This document shows, in pieces, positions 18,646-27,206 of a stretch of DNA of 64,000 nucleotides. The stretch is from contig JAEWHC010000009.1 in NCBI GenBank assembly GCA_023387985.1, forward strand, positions 558,001-622,000, written 5' to 3'. The stretch comes from Bacteroidota bacterium. GTDB lineage: Bacteria > Bacteroidota > Bacteroidia > Chitinophagales > Chitinophagaceae. The notes beneath the pieces were generated by a model, which was not told where the DNA came from, did not search any database, and saw only the letters and a list, made by a program, of their open reading frames with translations. A program made the position numbers and the translations under genes. Numbering within the stretch: position 1 is the first letter of the stretch; each line of letters starts with the position of its first letter.

Positions 18646-18666
18646 ATAAATCCAGATGAATATTTT

Positions 18667-20253
18667 TTAAAGAAATTTATATCCGAAAGTCAGCACAACC
18701 ATTCCTTTGTTGTTGTTGCCGTCGGCCACCACATTGGGCTTGTCACCCAAATAATACGGTACGTGGCTTGCTTTATAAATGCCATGCACATAGGTAAGGT
18801 CAACGGAAAAACCCGCTTCGCGGTAACCGAGGCCGCCGCTCAGCAACATGCGGGTTCCCAAAAGGTCAGTTGACTTATAAGGGCTGCCATAATAGGCAAA
18901 ACCGGCACGCGCCATTACATTGGTGAATTTGAGTTCGCCTCCAACCCTTGCATTAAAAGTATTTTTATAACGGTCTTTGATAATATCATTCAGGTTGCTG
19001 TAGTAATCCACGTCGCCCTGGTTTGTGGGATCGCTGGCTGAATAACGAACACCCCGGCTGGTAACATATTCAAGATCAGCCGTGATGAAACCTTTTTGTT
19101 GTTTTACGTCCTGAACGCTGTTTAATACATAGCTCACGCTGCCGATTACTTTTGCAGGTGTAGTTAAATTGTACTTGTAATTATTGGACCAACCATTGGC
19201 GCTGTTGAGTTCATCCGAGGATTTGGATACCGGTTGCGGGCGATTGGTGAAGTTTTCGGTATCTGCGGTTATGCTGGAAACCATATCGTCGCGAAAACCA
19301 CTGAAAGTAGGAGAGTGGAGTGCAAGGCCAAAACGAAGATTGTCTCCGGCGCGGGCAATCAGGCCGAATTTGACATTGAAGCCCACTCCCATGGAATTGT
19401 AGGTTTCACGGTATTCAAAATAATTGAAATCGTTATTCGGGTCATTGTTCGCATCTTCCTCGCGGTAGGTTTGCATTCGTTCATAATTGGTTATCGGAAT
19501 ACCCAGCGAAAGCCCCCAGTAAAGCTTGTCCTCACGGTTTACACCGTATGAAAGGGCGATTTCGTTTGAACCTCCACGGGTCATGATATTGTTGTGCTGA
19601 TTGACGCCGATAGTATTTGATCCACCTGGATTGAGAGGCGTTGTACTTTGGTACCCGGCGATATTACCCTGGCCGTCGCTGATCGTGTCGATTAAAAAAG
19701 TCCAGAATGCCAGCGAAGATCCATACGGAAAATCGTTCTCCAGCCTATCGAATTCGCGAATATTCTGATTGTACAATTCTTCCAGGTATTGTTCGGTCCA
19801 GCTTGAGGTATTGTTGAATCCTTTATAGCGGATATCGTCATTAAAATCTGCTGTCCGGTTGATGGTTAGCGCAAACGCGGAGCTTTCATTTTTAGAGTTG
19901 GGATTATTGATTTCACGGCCAAAAACAAATCCTGAGGTACCATACCTGATACCTGACTTCTGACTTGAGGTATTGCTTCCCTGGTATTCGAACTTATTGG
20001 TGAGCATATTGTATTGTGGAGTAATCACCAATTCATTGTTCTTAAAAAGGGCTATTCCTGCGGGGTTTATATGCGCCGCGCTGATATCTCCACCGAGAGA
20101 ACCCATTGCGCCTCCAATGGCCTGGCTGCGGGCGGTACCGCTGGGTACAGGATAACCATAACGTAGCGCGTCTTCGGGAAACTGCGCATTAGCTTCCAAA
20201 CCGGCCAATGACAAGATCAATCCTGCCAGTAAATATTGAAATCCTTTCTTCAT
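18667..20253 (-). CDS. FadL/OmpP1/TodX-type outer-membrane transport protein
   Basis: A 528-residue outer-membrane beta-barrel. The signal peptide is MKKGFQYLLAGLILSLAGLE, with cleavage after NAQ. The mature N-terminus (ALRYGYPVPSGTARSQAIGGAMGSLGGDISAAHINPAGIALF) contains the NPAGIA signature of the FadL family, which lets hydrophobic compounds pass the outer membrane. The C-terminus ends in the barrel-type VLTFGYKFL with a terminal hydrophobic residue. I chose the ATG at 20253; the frame from 20301 adds 16 residues in front of the signal peptide. Substrate unknown. Confidence 0.88.
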   Translation of the reverse strand: MKKGFQYLLAGLILSLAGLEANAQFPEDALRYGYPVPSGTARSQAIGGAMGSLGGDISAAHINPAGIALFKNNELVITPQYNMLTNKFEYQGSNTSSQKSGIRYGTSGFVFGREINNPNSKNESSAFALTINRTADFNDDIRYKGFNNTSSWTEQYLEELYNQNIREFDRLENDFPYGSSLAFWTFLIDTISDGQGNIAGYQSTTPLNPGGSNTIGVNQHNNIMTRGGSNEIALSYGVNREDKLYWGLSLGIPITNYERMQTYREEDANNDPNNDFNYFEYRETYNSMGVGFNVKFGLIARAGDNLRFGLALHSPTFSGFRDDMVSSITADTENFTNRPQPVSKSSDELNSANGWSNNYKYNLTTPAKVIGSVSYVLNSVQDVKQQKGFITADLEYVTSRGVRYSASDPTNQGDVDYYSNLNDIIKDRYKNTFNARVGGELKFTNVMARAGFAYYGSPYKSTDLLGTRMLLSGGLGYREAGFSVDLTYVHGIYKASHVPYYLGDKPNVVADGNNNKGMVVLTFGYKFL

Positions 20254-20314
20254 TGCAAATCTGTTGTTTTCGTTTGATTGGTTATGACTGTTTTCAGTCA
20301 TTATTTTCTATGCG

Positions 20315-20367
20315 AAAAGCCATTCATCCCGCTGCTCAGTGAGATTAGCTAAGTTTGAATGGCTTTT
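20315..20367 (-). terminator. Inverted repeat downstream of the Tyr/Asn-rich lipoprotein gene
   Basis: A perfect 12-bp inverted repeat (20315-20326 with 20356-20367) with a 29-base loop and T4 at each outer edge. It lies 34 bases after the minus-strand stop at 20401, which suits a terminator. Confidence 0.6.
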
Positions 20368-20400
20368 GATGACCTAATGCCTTTGCATTAAGTGATTATT

Positions 20401-21321
20401 TTAGTTTCCGCGTCCGCCTCTGCTGCTTGTTCCGCTTGATCCGCTCCTTGAATTGCTGCTGCTGTTGCTGCTGCCGCTACTCATGGTTGAACCTCCGCTG
20501 CGACTGCTCCCTGAGTTGTTGTTCTCAAAAGTTCTGACAGGACGGCTGTAAGATTCGGAACCGCTGCGGGTATTGGAACCACTGTTGTAGGTTCGGCTGT
20601 TCGAAGAAGCATTGGGGTTGGTAAATATCGTACGGTAGGTAGGACGGTTACCATAATTGTTGTTGTTGGGAGTTACAGAACGGTTATTGTTGCCACCGCG
20701 GATGAACGTATTGTTGTTGTAGGCATTGCGGTTAAGCGTTGGCCTGCTGTTGCCGTAAGTAACCGGGTATTTGTTTACCACCATTACGGGTCTTGCACCC
20801 CAACCATAAGGATTGCTCCAGCCACCACCGTAGTAGGCATTGTAGGCAAACGGATTGTTGTAGTAATTGAAGCCGTAGCCATAACCAAAGCCAAAGGAAC
20901 GCCAGGGGCTGTACATGCTGTATGGTCCGTACATGTTTTGCATGCTGTAGTAGCCATAGGGGCTCATATAGCTATTGAAGTAATTGTAATTGTAAACAGA
21001 ATAGGGGTTGCTGTATCCATACCAGTAATCCATATCGTCGATTCTTGACCAGCGATACCTGTCCTGCATCCGCATGCGGATATAACGGTCTTCTGCCTGC
21101 TCATCGAAATAGCTCTGGTATTGACCGTCATCGTAACGGCCGTTATCGTAACCCCGTTCTGCCGGGTAATTGCGTGCTACGTCCTGCTTGGCCACTTTTG
21201 GGGCAGCTTCACCATAAGAGTAATACACATCATCGGGCATTTGGGTTGTTTTAAAGGCAGTTGCACATCCGGTAAGCACCAGGGCGGCTGCCAATAAGCT
21301 GATGTTGAATAAATTTTTCAT
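20401..21321 (-). CDS. Tyr/Asn/Ser-rich low-complexity lipoprotein
   Basis: A 306-residue predicted lipoprotein with lipobox ALVLTGC after MKNLFNISLLAAA. The start at 21321 is chosen because it begins the signal peptide. The middle (about residues 95-175) is very rich in Tyr, Gly, Asn and Pro, with repeated YG/YN pairs. The last 100 residues are Ser/Asn/Gly/Arg-rich, of the kind seen in sticky, disordered surface proteins. I recognise no enzyme domain. The composition suggests an adhesive or structural envelope role, but that is only an inference. Confidence 0.7.
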   Translation of the reverse strand: MKNLFNISLLAAALVLTGCATAFKTTQMPDDVYYSYGEAAPKVAKQDVARNYPAERGYDNGRYDDGQYQSYFDEQAEDRYIRMRMQDRYRWSRIDDMDYWYGYSNPYSVYNYNYFNSYMSPYGYYSMQNMYGPYSMYSPWRSFGFGYGYGFNYYNNPFAYNAYYGGGWSNPYGWGARPVMVVNKYPVTYGNSRPTLNRNAYNNNTFIRGGNNNRSVTPNNNNYGNRPTYRTIFTNPNASSNSRTYNSGSNTRSGSESYSRPVRTFENNNSGSSRSGGSTMSSGSSNSSSNSRSGSSGTSSRGGRGN

Positions 21322-21465
21322 AGTGGCTGGATTTATAGAATGGGTTTGAATCAATTTTTCCTTGTAAAAATACCGATATTTTTAAGGAATCGGTAGTCAA
21401 TGTTTTCTTATAAGACTCTTTACACTGATTTTTAGCTGTTAAGGGCTGCTTAAATCTACTCAATT

Positions 21466-21496
21466 TTTAACGGAAAGATTAAACCTGCTAATTTTG
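21466..21496 (+). promoter_or_regulatory. Bacteroidota-type promoter of proS
   Basis: TTTA, exactly 19 bases, then TAATTTTG: one mismatch to TTTG-N19-TAnnTTTG. The proS ATG is 54 bases downstream of the -7 box. Confidence 0.65.
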
Positions 21497-21550
21497 TCCC
21501 GCCTGTTCCGGGAGGCTAAGGCCAGGTAAACAACAGGAAAATCAAGGATT

Positions 21551-23029
21551 ATGAGTAAGGTGATTACCCCGATGGAGGAAGATTATTCACAATGGTACAA
21601 TGACCTCGTATTGCGGTCCGGGCTGGCCGAATATAGTTCCGTTCGTGGATGTATGGTTATTAAGCCTTACGGTTACGCGCTGTGGGAAAACATGCGGGAT
21701 GCCCTGGATAAAATGTTCAAGGACACCGGGCACGTAAATGCCTATTTTCCTTTGTTTGTGCCTAAAAGTTTATTTGAAGCTGAGGAGCAAAATGCCGAAG
21801 GCTTCGCCAAAGAATGCGCGGTGGTTACCCATTATCGCCTTAAAAATGATCCGGACAATAAAGGAAAACTCATAGTAGATCCGGAAGCAAAGCTTGAAGA
21901 AGAATTGGTCGTTCGCCCGACCAGTGAAGCCATAATTTGGAGTACATACAAAAACTGGATCCAGAGTTACCGTGATTTGCCGATTCTCATCAACCAATGG
22001 GCCAATGTGGTGCGTTGGGAAATGCGCACCCGCCTGTTTTTGCGTACCGCCGAATTCCTCTGGCAGGAAGGCCATACAGCCCATGCCACCGCGGCGGAAG
22101 CATGGGAAGAAACGCGCAAAATGCTTGATGTGTATGCAACATTCGCCGAAGATTTTATGGCCGTGCCCGTACTCAAAGGAATGAAAACGCCCAGTGAGCG
22201 TTTTGCGGGAGCCGAAGAAACCCTTTGCATTGAAGCCCTTATGCAGGATGGCAAAGCCCTGCAGGCTGGTACATCACACTTCCTGGGACAGAATTTCGCC
22301 AAAGCCTTTGACGTAAAATTCAGTGATAAAAACAATCAGTTGGATTACGTGTGGGCCACGAGTTGGGGGGTTAGCACCCGGCTGATCGGGGCGCTTATTA
22401 TGGCGCATAGCGATAACCAGGGCCTGGTTTTACCTCCAAAAATAGCCCCTCTCCAGGTCGTAATCGTTCCCATTTTCAAGAATGAAGAACAATTGAACCC
22501 GATAAAGGAAAGGCTTGATCCGATAATGAAGGAATTGAAACAAATGGGCATTTCCGTAAAGTTTGACGACAACGATGCCGCAAGACCCGGATGGAAATTC
22601 GCTGAATACGAGTTGAAAGGCGTTCCCGTACGGCTGGCCATTGGCAGCCGCGACCTGGAGAATAACCAGGCGGAAGTTTTTCGTCGCGATACCAAAGAAA
22701 AGACCACCGTGCACCTCGATAGGATCAGTGGATATATTCAATCCTTACTTGATGATATTCAGCAAAACATGTATAGCCGTGCAGCGGAATTCCGGGCCCT
22801 TAACACTCATGATGCCGATACCTGGGATAACTTTGTGGAAACACTGGACAGCAAAGGCGGATTTATACGGGCGCATTGGGATGGAACGGCGGAAACCGAA
22901 GAAAAAATCAAAGAACTAACAAAGGCTACCATTCGTTGTATTCCTTTTCATGAGGAATCCGAGGAAGGAAACTGTATTTTGACCGGAAACCCAAGTAAAC
23001 AACGGGTGGTTTTTGCACGGGCCTATTAA
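21551..23029 (+). CDS. proS: Prolyl-tRNA synthetase, archaeal/eukaryotic type
   Basis: Class II synthetase charging tRNA-Pro. At 492 residues it is the short form without the bacterial editing insertion. Class II signatures are RGCMVIKPYGYALWENM near the N-terminus, FLRTAEFLWQEGHTAHAT (motif 2) and GVSTRLIGALIMAHSDNQGLVLPP (motif 3). The anticodon-binding domain (KFAEYELKGVPVRLAIGSRD) and the zinc-domain-like C-terminus ending in Tyr follow, as in the eukaryotic type. Most Bacteroidota use this type. It stands alone with its own promoter; the DUF5362-like gene follows after 31 bases. Confidence 0.96.
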   Translation: MSKVITPMEEDYSQWYNDLVLRSGLAEYSSVRGCMVIKPYGYALWENMRDALDKMFKDTGHVNAYFPLFVPKSLFEAEEQNAEGFAKECAVVTHYRLKNDPDNKGKLIVDPEAKLEEELVVRPTSEAIIWSTYKNWIQSYRDLPILINQWANVVRWEMRTRLFLRTAEFLWQEGHTAHATAAEAWEETRKMLDVYATFAEDFMAVPVLKGMKTPSERFAGAEETLCIEALMQDGKALQAGTSHFLGQNFAKAFDVKFSDKNNQLDYVWATSWGVSTRLIGALIMAHSDNQGLVLPPKIAPLQVVIVPIFKNEEQLNPIKERLDPIMKELKQMGISVKFDDNDAARPGWKFAEYELKGVPVRLAIGSRDLENNQAEVFRRDTKEKTTVHLDRISGYIQSLLDDIQQNMYSRAAEFRALNTHDADTWDNFVETLDSKGGFIRAHWDGTAETEEKIKELTKATIRCIPFHEESEEGNCILTGNPSKQRVVFARAY

Positions 23030-23060
23030 AAGTCTTTATCTTTAAGCATCAATATACACA

Positions 23061-23525
23061 GTGAAAAGATTTCAACCTCCTGTTGAGCCGCTTAGCCCGG
23101 ATGCACCCCGCCTGTTGACAGATGAATCAAGGCTTTATTTGCTGGAATCGGCCCGGTGGGCGCTGATCCTTTCCATTATCGGATTTGTGTTCAGCGGAAT
23201 CATGATCCTCACCGGCATCATCACCATTTTTGCCCGGGATTTCCTTTCCGCTGCTTTGGGCGATCCCGGAACGACTGTAGGTTTTGTTTCAGGGTTCATG
23301 AACATTGTTGCGGGTGGTCTGTATCTTTTCCCTTCCTTTAAATTGCGCACCTACAGCCATGCTGTGCCAAAAGCGCTGAATACCGGCAGCCCAGCTGAAT
23401 TGTCTGTTGCATTGGGATGCGTAAAATCGGTTTTCAAATTCTATGGGCTGATGACCGTTGGATTCATTGTGTTTTATCTCCTGGTCATGCTGGTAACTTT
23501 ACTGATGTCTTTTTTAAGGATATAA
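23061..23525 (+). CDS. DUF5362-like four-helix membrane protein
   Basis: A 154-residue membrane protein with four hydrophobic segments: about 33-55, 70-92 (ending in LYLFPSFKLRTYS), a short one, and 125-150. It starts with GTG. The placement of the YLFPSFKL segment after helix 2 resembles the DUF5362 family of Bacteroidota; function is unknown. The last 12 bases overlap the end of the convergent RDD gene. It may share the proS transcript. Confidence 0.65.
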   Translation: MKRFQPPVEPLSPDAPRLLTDESRLYLLESARWALILSIIGFVFSGIMILTGIITIFARDFLSAALGDPGTTVGFVSGFMNIVAGGLYLFPSFKLRTYSHAVPKALNTGSPAELSVALGCVKSVFKFYGLMTVGFIVFYLLVMLVTLLMSFLRI

Positions 23526-24314
23526 TGTATTCTCGCGGGTGGCGATGTAATTGTAATCCATGATCAGTTTTTCAAGGAAAAAAATGTCATCCATATCCGT
23601 TTCAATCTGCAACACGGTTTTGATTTTTACGGCCACCCGGCTGGCCATATCATATTGCTGGAAGCGCCTGGCCTGGTGAATTACCGAGCGTACCGCGTTG
23701 ATATCCCGGTCGGTAAGACGCATCACCTCCGGAAACCGCACTTCGTAGGCTTCATCGGCAATATCCATGAAAAGGGTATCGGAGAGGGAAAAACGCTGGC
23801 GGAGATCCACCACCGTTGTGCCTGCGGCAAGATCGCCAAGTCGCTGGCTTTTGCGTGAAATGGCGATGATGATCACCACAATCATGCCTGCCGTAAGGGT
23901 ACTGAACAACTGACCGCTCATGTAGAGCGAATTCCGGTAAAAAAAACCGAAAAACAATGGCCATTCCCAAGCCCGGAAAATCCATCGCATAAGGTATTGT
24001 CCCAATTTGGGCTCGCCGCCTTCGATGCTGATTACCCGGATTTTCAATAATTTCTTGCCGATGCTTTGCCCCTGAAAAAGGGTTTCCATGATTAGCGGAT
24101 AGAGCAGCATGGGCATGCTCACAATCAGGATATCCGCCCCCACACTGTACTCGCCGTTGCCCTCATTTGCCCAGATCAAAAAGCGCTTCATTCCCCGTGA
24201 GTACAGCAGCAAGATGGCCAGGTCGGTAAACCAGGCCAATATGCGGTAAGGCAGCGAAGCCATTTCAAAGTCCAGCGAAATATTGAAGGGGGTAGAGACC
24301 CGTACATGACTCAT
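23514..24314 (-). CDS. RDD-family membrane protein
   Basis: A 266-residue protein. An RDD domain with about four hydrophobic segments occupies residues 15-180. It includes LPYRILAWFTDLAILL (R and D near the start of helix 1) and GQSIGKKLLKIRVI before helix 3, plus SQRLGDLAAGTTVVD after the last helix. The 90-residue C-terminal cytoplasmic part (VMRLTDRDINAVRSVIHQARR) is typical of the longer Bacteroidota subtype. Such proteins are proposed transporters or membrane anchors; the actual role is unknown. It is convergent with the DUF5362-like gene, overlapping 12 bases. Confidence 0.83.
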   Translation of the reverse strand: MSHVRVSTPFNISLDFEMASLPYRILAWFTDLAILLLYSRGMKRFLIWANEGNGEYSVGADILIVSMPMLLYPLIMETLFQGQSIGKKLLKIRVISIEGGEPKLGQYLMRWIFRAWEWPLFFGFFYRNSLYMSGQLFSTLTAGMIVVIIIAISRKSQRLGDLAAGTTVVDLRQRFSLSDTLFMDIADEAYEVRFPEVMRLTDRDINAVRSVIHQARRFQQYDMASRVAVKIKTVLQIETDMDDIFFLEKLIMDYNYIATRENTLYP

Positions 24315-24329
24315 GGGGTAAAGATAATT

Positions 24330-24341
24330 CTCAGGCCTGAG
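24330..24341. other. 12-base perfect palindrome in the RDD/hemW divergent region
   Basis: CTCAGGCCTGAG reads the same on both strands. It lies 16 bases before the RDD start and about 85 bases before the hemW -7 box. It could be an operator half-site pair or chance. Confidence 0.25.
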
Positions 24342-24415
24342 ACAAAAGACCTCAGACCGGGTTGCTGCTGAGGACTGATGGCATTTCCCTCGTCAACTGT
24401 CTGAAGGCTAAGGTC

Positions 24416-24423
24416 TATTTTTG
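24416..24423 (+). promoter_or_regulatory. Candidate -7 element of hemW
   Basis: TATTTTTG matches TAnnTTTG exactly, 47 bases before the hemW TTG start. There is no TTTG at the expected -33 distance. Confidence 0.4.
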
Positions 24424-24469
24424 CATACTTCATTTATTTCAAAGCTTTTTGAATTTTTACTTTTGACTG

Positions 24470-25624
24470 TTGAATTCAATTTACCTCCATATCCCTTTTT
24501 GCGCACGGGCTTGCACCTATTGTAATTTCCATTTCAGCACCTTGCTGAAGCAAATACCGCAGGTAGTGGATGCAATTGTAAAAGAGATTGAACAACCCAA
24601 ATTTCCATTTGATGTTTCCGGGATGCGGGATATCAGTACGCTTTATTTTGGTGGTGGTACACCGGGTTTATTGCCTGCAGAAAATTTGGAAAAAATTGTA
24701 AACGCGGTTCACAAAAATTTCAATATGCAGTCTGGCGCAGAGTTTACACTCGAAGTCAACCCGGATAATGTGAACCCGGCAACATTAAAAGCCTGGCGCA
24801 ATATGGGTGCCAACCGGTTGAGCATGGGTGTGCAATCATTTTTTGATGAAGACCTGGTATGGATGAACCGCACGCATGACGCGGCAAAATCGAAAAGCAG
24901 TGTGTTGATGGCGCAAGACGCGGGTTTTGAAAACATCAGCATCGATTTGATTTATGGCTTACCTGCAAGCACTAAAACACAATGGCAGCGAAACCTGGAA
25001 ACCGCGGTTAGTTTAAGTACTCCACATTTAAGTTGTTATGCACTTACTGTAGAAGGCAAAACCGCGCTTGCCCACGCCATCGAAAACAAAAGACAATTGC
25101 CACCGGACGATAAAGAGCAAGCGGAACAATTCACGATGATGGTGGATTACCTGGAAGCACAAGGATTTGATCATTACGAGATCTCCAATTTCGGTAAACC
25201 GGGTTGGCGTTCAAAACACAATACGCACTACTGGAGCGGAATGCCTTATTTGGGTTTTGGCCCTGCCGCGCATTCTTTTAATGGCGAAAATATAAGAAGC
25301 TGGAACGTTGCCAACAATGCTTTGTATATGCGGGCTGTCATCGGAAATGGCATACCAAATGAAATGGAAATTTTGAGTCGTGCGGATCATATCAATGAAA
25401 GGATCATGACTTTATTGCGGACGAATGCCGGCATTGAATTGAATGAAGCCGATTTGTTGTTGGGTGACTTAAAAATTAGTTCTGACGAAATTGCAGGAAT
25501 TCAGGGTAAGGTTGAATTTTGGCAAAATGCGGGCAAACTGGAAATTATGGATGGTTATATCAAACTGACGAAAAACGGGAAATTGTTCGCGGATGGGATT
25601 GCTTCGAGTTTTTTTGTAACATGA
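24470..25624 (+). CDS. hemW: Radical SAM heme chaperone HemW
   Basis: A 384-residue radical-SAM protein with the 4Fe-4S ligands C11, C15 and C18 in FCARACTYCNF, the family's CxxxCxxC spacing. It also has LYFGGGTPGLL and MGVQSF. HemW-type proteins bind heme and deliver it to respiratory enzymes; older annotation called them coproporphyrinogen oxidases, but the residues typical of true HemN are not apparent. The start is TTG. A stop codon lies two codons upstream and the family N-terminus (xxIYLHIPFC) begins exactly here, so no ATG start is possible. Confidence 0.92.
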   Translation: MNSIYLHIPFCARACTYCNFHFSTLLKQIPQVVDAIVKEIEQPKFPFDVSGMRDISTLYFGGGTPGLLPAENLEKIVNAVHKNFNMQSGAEFTLEVNPDNVNPATLKAWRNMGANRLSMGVQSFFDEDLVWMNRTHDAAKSKSSVLMAQDAGFENISIDLIYGLPASTKTQWQRNLETAVSLSTPHLSCYALTVEGKTALAHAIENKRQLPPDDKEQAEQFTMMVDYLEAQGFDHYEISNFGKPGWRSKHNTHYWSGMPYLGFGPAAHSFNGENIRSWNVANNALYMRAVIGNGIPNEMEILSRADHINERIMTLLRTNAGIELNEADLLLGDLKISSDEIAGIQGKVEFWQNAGKLEIMDGYIKLTKNGKLFADGIASSFFVT

Positions 25625-25648
25625 CACCGTTGGTAAACATTTCAATAG

Positions 25649-25727
25649 GGGGTATTAAATTTTTGTTGTCATGGTGAAAAGCCAGGCCTGCATTGGGCTG
25701 AGAGAAGGTAGATATGGAGAATACCCC
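25649..25727 (+). other. Possible structured 5' leader RNA before the phase-variable gene
   Basis: An 8-bp perfect closing stem (25649-25656 with 25720-25727) encloses a smaller AGCC/GGCT hairpin and a GGCTGAGAG run. The CTGAGA recalls part of a TPP riboswitch, but the second half of that aptamer is missing. It may be a leader fold of unknown role. Confidence 0.25.
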
Positions 25728-25776
25728 TACATTTGTTTGAAAATGGGCGGGCAAAAACAACAATTTCCATGAAAAA

Positions 25777-25808
<32 letters not shown>

Positions 25809-25812
25809 GTCT

Positions 25813-26121
25813 ATGATCTTCGGTTTTACAGGGATCGCTAATGCGTTCGCTACGAAAACTTTCAATTTGCGGACCAATAAATTAGAACGTTTACAATTGT
25901 TCTATTCTTGTACGGTAACCGTTGAAAGGACTGTAACAGCTTATGTGGTATGTGAAGGAGTCCCAGGTGAAATTCCGGTTGAAGGAAATGGCTATGCGAC
26001 GGTGCAAGCTTCAGATTGTGCGAAAGCGTTTGCAGCTGCAGACAACCTGGCAACGACAATAGCCTGGTCGGATGCTGCGAACAATGCCATTGCGTATGAA
26101 TGTCCGGCACCCGGAAACTAA
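25813..26121 (+). CDS. Small secreted Cys-containing protein, apparently phase-variable (currently out of frame)
   Basis: The 102-codon frame (MIFGFTGIANAFATKTF...) has four Cys at residues 33, 47, 69 and 97, consistent with two disulfides in an exported protein. Read from the ATG at 25769 with one extra repeat unit, it gains a full signal peptide: MKK, a Ser-Ile-Tyr-Leu hydrophobic core, IFGFTGI, then an Ala-x-Ala cleavage site at ANAFA. As sequenced, that upstream start is two bases out of frame, so the gene appears OFF, unless translation begins at the internal ATG at 25813 with a weak signal. No domain recognised. It leads a likely operon with the GLPGLI genes. Confidence 0.7.
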   Translation: MIFGFTGIANAFATKTFNLRTNKLERLQLFYSCTVTVERTVTAYVVCEGVPGEIPVEGNGYATVQASDCAKAFAAADNLATTIAWSDAANNAIAYECPAPGN

Positions 26122-26164
26122 ATGATCCTAATTATTAATCTAATCCTTCCATTTTTTTTCAGTT

Positions 26165-26839
26165 ATGCATTTTATCATCTACCTACTCGCAGCAAGCCTC
26201 CATCTGTTTTCTCCAGATCATGAATTTGTGGAGTTGTACTATACGGTTACCCATTATCCTTTCGGCACGGAAGCGGAGGAATCCAGGGCCAAAGAAATCC
26301 AGAGTCAGGGTGTTTTGATCTGCAACGAAAAGCAATCCCTTTATTATGAAAGAAACGATTATTTGAATAACTTTCCTGGTGGTAAAATAGTAGTGCTCAA
26401 GCAAAATGGAGTCTATGCGTCAACTCAATTATCGCCGGATTCTGTTTCGAATTATTATTATGTAGATATGGATTCAGCTTTAGTAAGGTCTTCATTATTT
26501 GAAAGCGCTTTTGAGAGAACCCGATTCGCTCAAACCAAAATAAATAGTTTAACGACAGGACAACGATGGAAGCCCATGAACCAGATTGAAACCATTAATG
26601 GTATGCAATGCGAGAAATTCGGATACTATCTCGGCGAGAAATTGATAACTGAAATTTGGGTAAATCCAGAAATCGCTGTTTCTTTTGGTCCATATTTAGT
26701 TTTTGATACCCCGGGGTTGGTGGTGAAGGCAATTAGCCATATCTATAAAAAAGAATATTTGCTAAATACTTTTGAGCAAAAAAAACAGGCAAACCCTGTA
26801 AATTTTTGGCCTGACATTTTTAACCGAGCAAAGTTTTAA
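26165..26839 (+). CDS. GLPGLI-family secreted protein
   Basis: A 224-residue protein with a short signal sequence (MHFIIYLLAASLHLF). It matches the GLPGLI family of Bacteroidota: a duplicated-looking beta-rich fold with NGMQCEKFGYYLGEKLITEIW followed by FDTPGLVVKAI, where the name-giving GLPGLI motif reads TPGLVV. These proteins are usually encoded next to a TonB-receptor-like barrel, as here (27207). Their function is unknown; participation in metal or surface-ligand handling has been suggested for some. It follows the phase-variable ORF by 43 bases and precedes a truncated paralogue by 10. Confidence 0.75.
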   Translation: MHFIIYLLAASLHLFSPDHEFVELYYTVTHYPFGTEAEESRAKEIQSQGVLICNEKQSLYYERNDYLNNFPGGKIVVLKQNGVYASTQLSPDSVSNYYYVDMDSALVRSSLFESAFERTRFAQTKINSLTTGQRWKPMNQIETINGMQCEKFGYYLGEKLITEIWVNPEIAVSFGPYLVFDTPGLVVKAISHIYKKEYLLNTFEQKKQANPVNFWPDIFNRAKF

Positions 26840-26849
26840 GGTTATTGGT

Positions 26850-27137
26850 ATGAATTTATTCTTTTATTTACCCGTCGCCAGCCTCAATGGCATTCAATGC
26901 GAAGGATATGGAACGTATATGGGCGAAAAATTATTAACGGAAATCTGGGTAAATAAGGATGTTCCAGTTTCATTTGGTCCTCATTCGGCTTTTGATACCC
27001 CGGGCTTGGTTGTGAAGGCAATCAATTACAACCATCGGCGGGAATACTTGCTCAATACATTTGAACATAAAAAGCAGGAAACACCGGTGAGTTTTTGGCC
27101 AGAAATCTTTAATAAAATAAAATTTGAGATAAATTAA
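26850..27137 (+). pseudogene. Internally deleted paralogue of the GLPGLI protein
   Basis: This 95-codon frame begins with a signal-like MNLFFYLPVASL and then jumps straight to NGIQCEGYGTYMGEKLLTE. It is collinear with the C-terminal 80 or so residues of the upstream GLPGLI protein (identical blocks EIWVN, VSFGP, FDTPGLVVKAI, EYLLNTFE). The middle of about 130 residues is absent. The reading frame is intact, so it may still be translated as a mini-GLPGLI domain; I mark it as a degenerate copy. It is 69 bases before the barrel gene. Confidence 0.65.
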
Positions 27138-27206
27138 GCCGGCAACATAAAGTTTCCTGTTTTCAGTGTGTTCAAAGCCTGTCCAGATGGATCAAGATGC
27201 AGGAGT

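Noticed and set aside
25641..25740. TPP riboswitch
   Set aside because: GGCTGAGA and a closing stem are present, but the second conserved half (the CTGATCTGG...GCGTAGGGA-like segment) is absent and no thiamine gene follows.
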